Shown: piece after piece, positions 25,029-25,632 of the stretch
How positions within the stretch are numbered: position 1 is the stretch's first letter
How the letters are laid out: the number at the start of each line of letters is the position of its first letter
Source of the DNA: Candidatus Pelagibacter sp.
GTDB taxonomy: Bacteria > Pseudomonadota > Alphaproteobacteria > Pelagibacterales > Pelagibacteraceae
Assembly: GCA_028103285.1 (NCBI GenBank)
Contig: JAOHNF010000009.1
Span: 1 to 25,632 of the forward strand
Length of the DNA stretch: 25,632 nt
Direction: 5' to 3'
Position numbers and translations under genes: made by a program
Notes under the pieces: generated by a model
The model's database searches: none
Seen by the model: the letters and a program-made list of their open reading frames with translations, nothing else
What the model was told of the DNA's origin: nothing

Positions 25029-25534
25029 TGATTTCTAAAGTAAAAAGATATTTTTTAGAAATAAAAGATTTTGTTAAGTTAATTGATTTGAATTTACCTG
25101 AGAATTACCAAATAATTTTAGATGATAAAAAAGATTTTCAAATTAATAAATTTTTTTACAAACAAATCGGCATAGATCATTATTGGAGAGACAGATTACT
25201 TTGGTCAGATAAAGAGTGGTTAAATTACGTAGCAAACAAAAATCTTGAAACTCATATTCTTAAGAAAAAAGATGACTTAATTGGTTATTACGAACAAGAA
25301 TACCACCCCAACTCAAAAGAAGTTGAGCTTATTAATATGGGAATTTTAAAAAAGTTTAGAGGATTAAAACTTGGATCAACTCTTTTAAATCATGCCATAG
25401 CAAGTGCTTCAAGAAAAAACCCAAGTAGAATGTGGGTTCACACCTGTAGCTTAGACCATAAAAATGCTTTGCTTAATTATAAATCAAAAGGTTTTGAAGT
25501 ATTTAAAGAAGAAATAATAAATTTTGTTGCCTAA
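25028..25534 (+). CDS. GNAT-family N-acetyltransferase
   Basis: 168 aa. The C-terminal half shows a GNAT core: INMGILKKF leads into RGLKLGSTLLNHAI (111-124), the acetyl-CoA pyrophosphate-binding motif A (R-G-x-x-x-G-S). WVHTCSLDHKNALLNYKSKGFEVFKEE is the usual motif B region, with the NAxxxYxxxGF pattern. The N-terminal half (about 1-90) is not recognised and could help choose the substrate, which cannot be predicted. Coupled to the HIT gene by a 1-bp overlap (TAATG); convergent with the partial gene at the window end. Confidence 0.88.
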   Translation: MISKVKRYFLEIKDFVKLIDLNLPENYQIILDDKKDFQINKFFYKQIGIDHYWRDRLLWSDKEWLNYVANKNLETHILKKKDDLIGYYEQEYHPNSKEVELINMGILKKFRGLKLGSTLLNHAIASASRKNPSRMWVHTCSLDHKNALLNYKSKGFEVFKEEIINFVA

Positions 25535-25632
25535 TTAATTTTTGGAATTTTAAATGTCCCTTTTTTATAAGCATCATTTTTGGCTACAATGTTAAGAGTA
25601 AAATTTATATTGTTATTATATTGATCGATAAT
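25531..25632 (-). CDS. 3' end of an unidentified minus-strand gene (partial)
   Basis: Reading the minus strand from the window edge, one frame stays open for 33 codons and stops with TAG at 25533-25531. It includes NFTLNIVAKNDAYKKGTF and ends in KIPKIN. The TAG overlaps the GNAT stop by 4 bp, like other convergent junctions here, which supports a real gene. Too short to assign a family. Confidence 0.5.
   Translation of the reverse strand: MIDQYNNNINFTLNIVAKNDAYKKGTFKIPKIN

Noticed and set aside
1..25632. CRISPR arrays, insertion sequences, prophage genes or toxin-antitoxin pairs
   Set aside because: No regularly spaced repeats, transposase or phage motifs were seen on either strand; every long stretch is explained by housekeeping genes.

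Overview
This window looks like a piece of a streamlined, AT-rich alphaproteobacterial chromosome, most likely the SAR11 / Candidatus Pelagibacter lineage. That rests on the very low GC content, the near absence of intergenic DNA, the many 1-8 bp gene overlaps, and typical alphaproteobacterial gene orders: rpe-heparinase-purH, rho-hemJ-hemH-maf-ppsR facing hemE-aroE-coaE-dnaQ, secB-fxsA-Tim44-Smr, and hslUV-hisBHAFE. No phage, insertion sequence, CRISPR array or defence island was found. The lineage is inferred from content and gene order, not from a database search.

Layout. (1) 1-5244: acetyl-CoA synthetase (5' end cut by the window edge), an unrecognised gene on the opposite strand, a two-subunit sodium/solute symporter ended by a strong intrinsic terminator, and a small membrane protein. 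(2) 5292-9487: rpe, a heparinase II/III-like gene and purH, convergent with a pterin carbinolamine dehydratase. (3) 9494-10278: tRNA-Gly(GCC) with a good promoter, and a stand-alone LON substrate-binding-domain gene. (4) 10289-14452, minus strand: rho, hemJ, hemH, maf and a PPDK/PEP-synthase regulator (ppsR). (5) 14453-14722: the largest gene-free stretch, with DnaA-box-like repeats between ppsR and hemE. (6) 14723-17766, plus strand: hemE, aroE, coaE, dnaQ. (7) 17760-19651: secB and fxsA (minus), Tim44-like and Smr-domain genes (plus). (8) 19646-21560: hslU and hslV (minus). (9) 21664-25534: hisB, hisH, hisA, hisF, hisE, a HIT hydrolase and a GNAT acetyltransferase. The last 102 bases hold the 3' end of a minus-strand gene.

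How the genes fit together. Acs and the symporter could form an acetate or other small organic acid uptake and activation module. Three haem genes (hemE, hemH, hemJ) flank the ppsR/hemE intergenic region. This is the neighbourhood in which the chromosomal origin lies in Caulobacter and Rickettsia. The 270-bp gap between the divergent gene blocks has several same-orientation DnaA-box-like sequences, an 11-bp tandem repeat, a 12-bp palindrome and a CtrA-type TTAA-N7-TTAA motif, so I propose it as the replication origin. This is the most notable observation in the window. Others are an EF-hand-like loop in the symporter, an Arg-to-Asn change in a conserved Acs motif, convergent genes that abut or overlap at their stop codons, and the lack of mltA between the Tim44-like and Smr genes.
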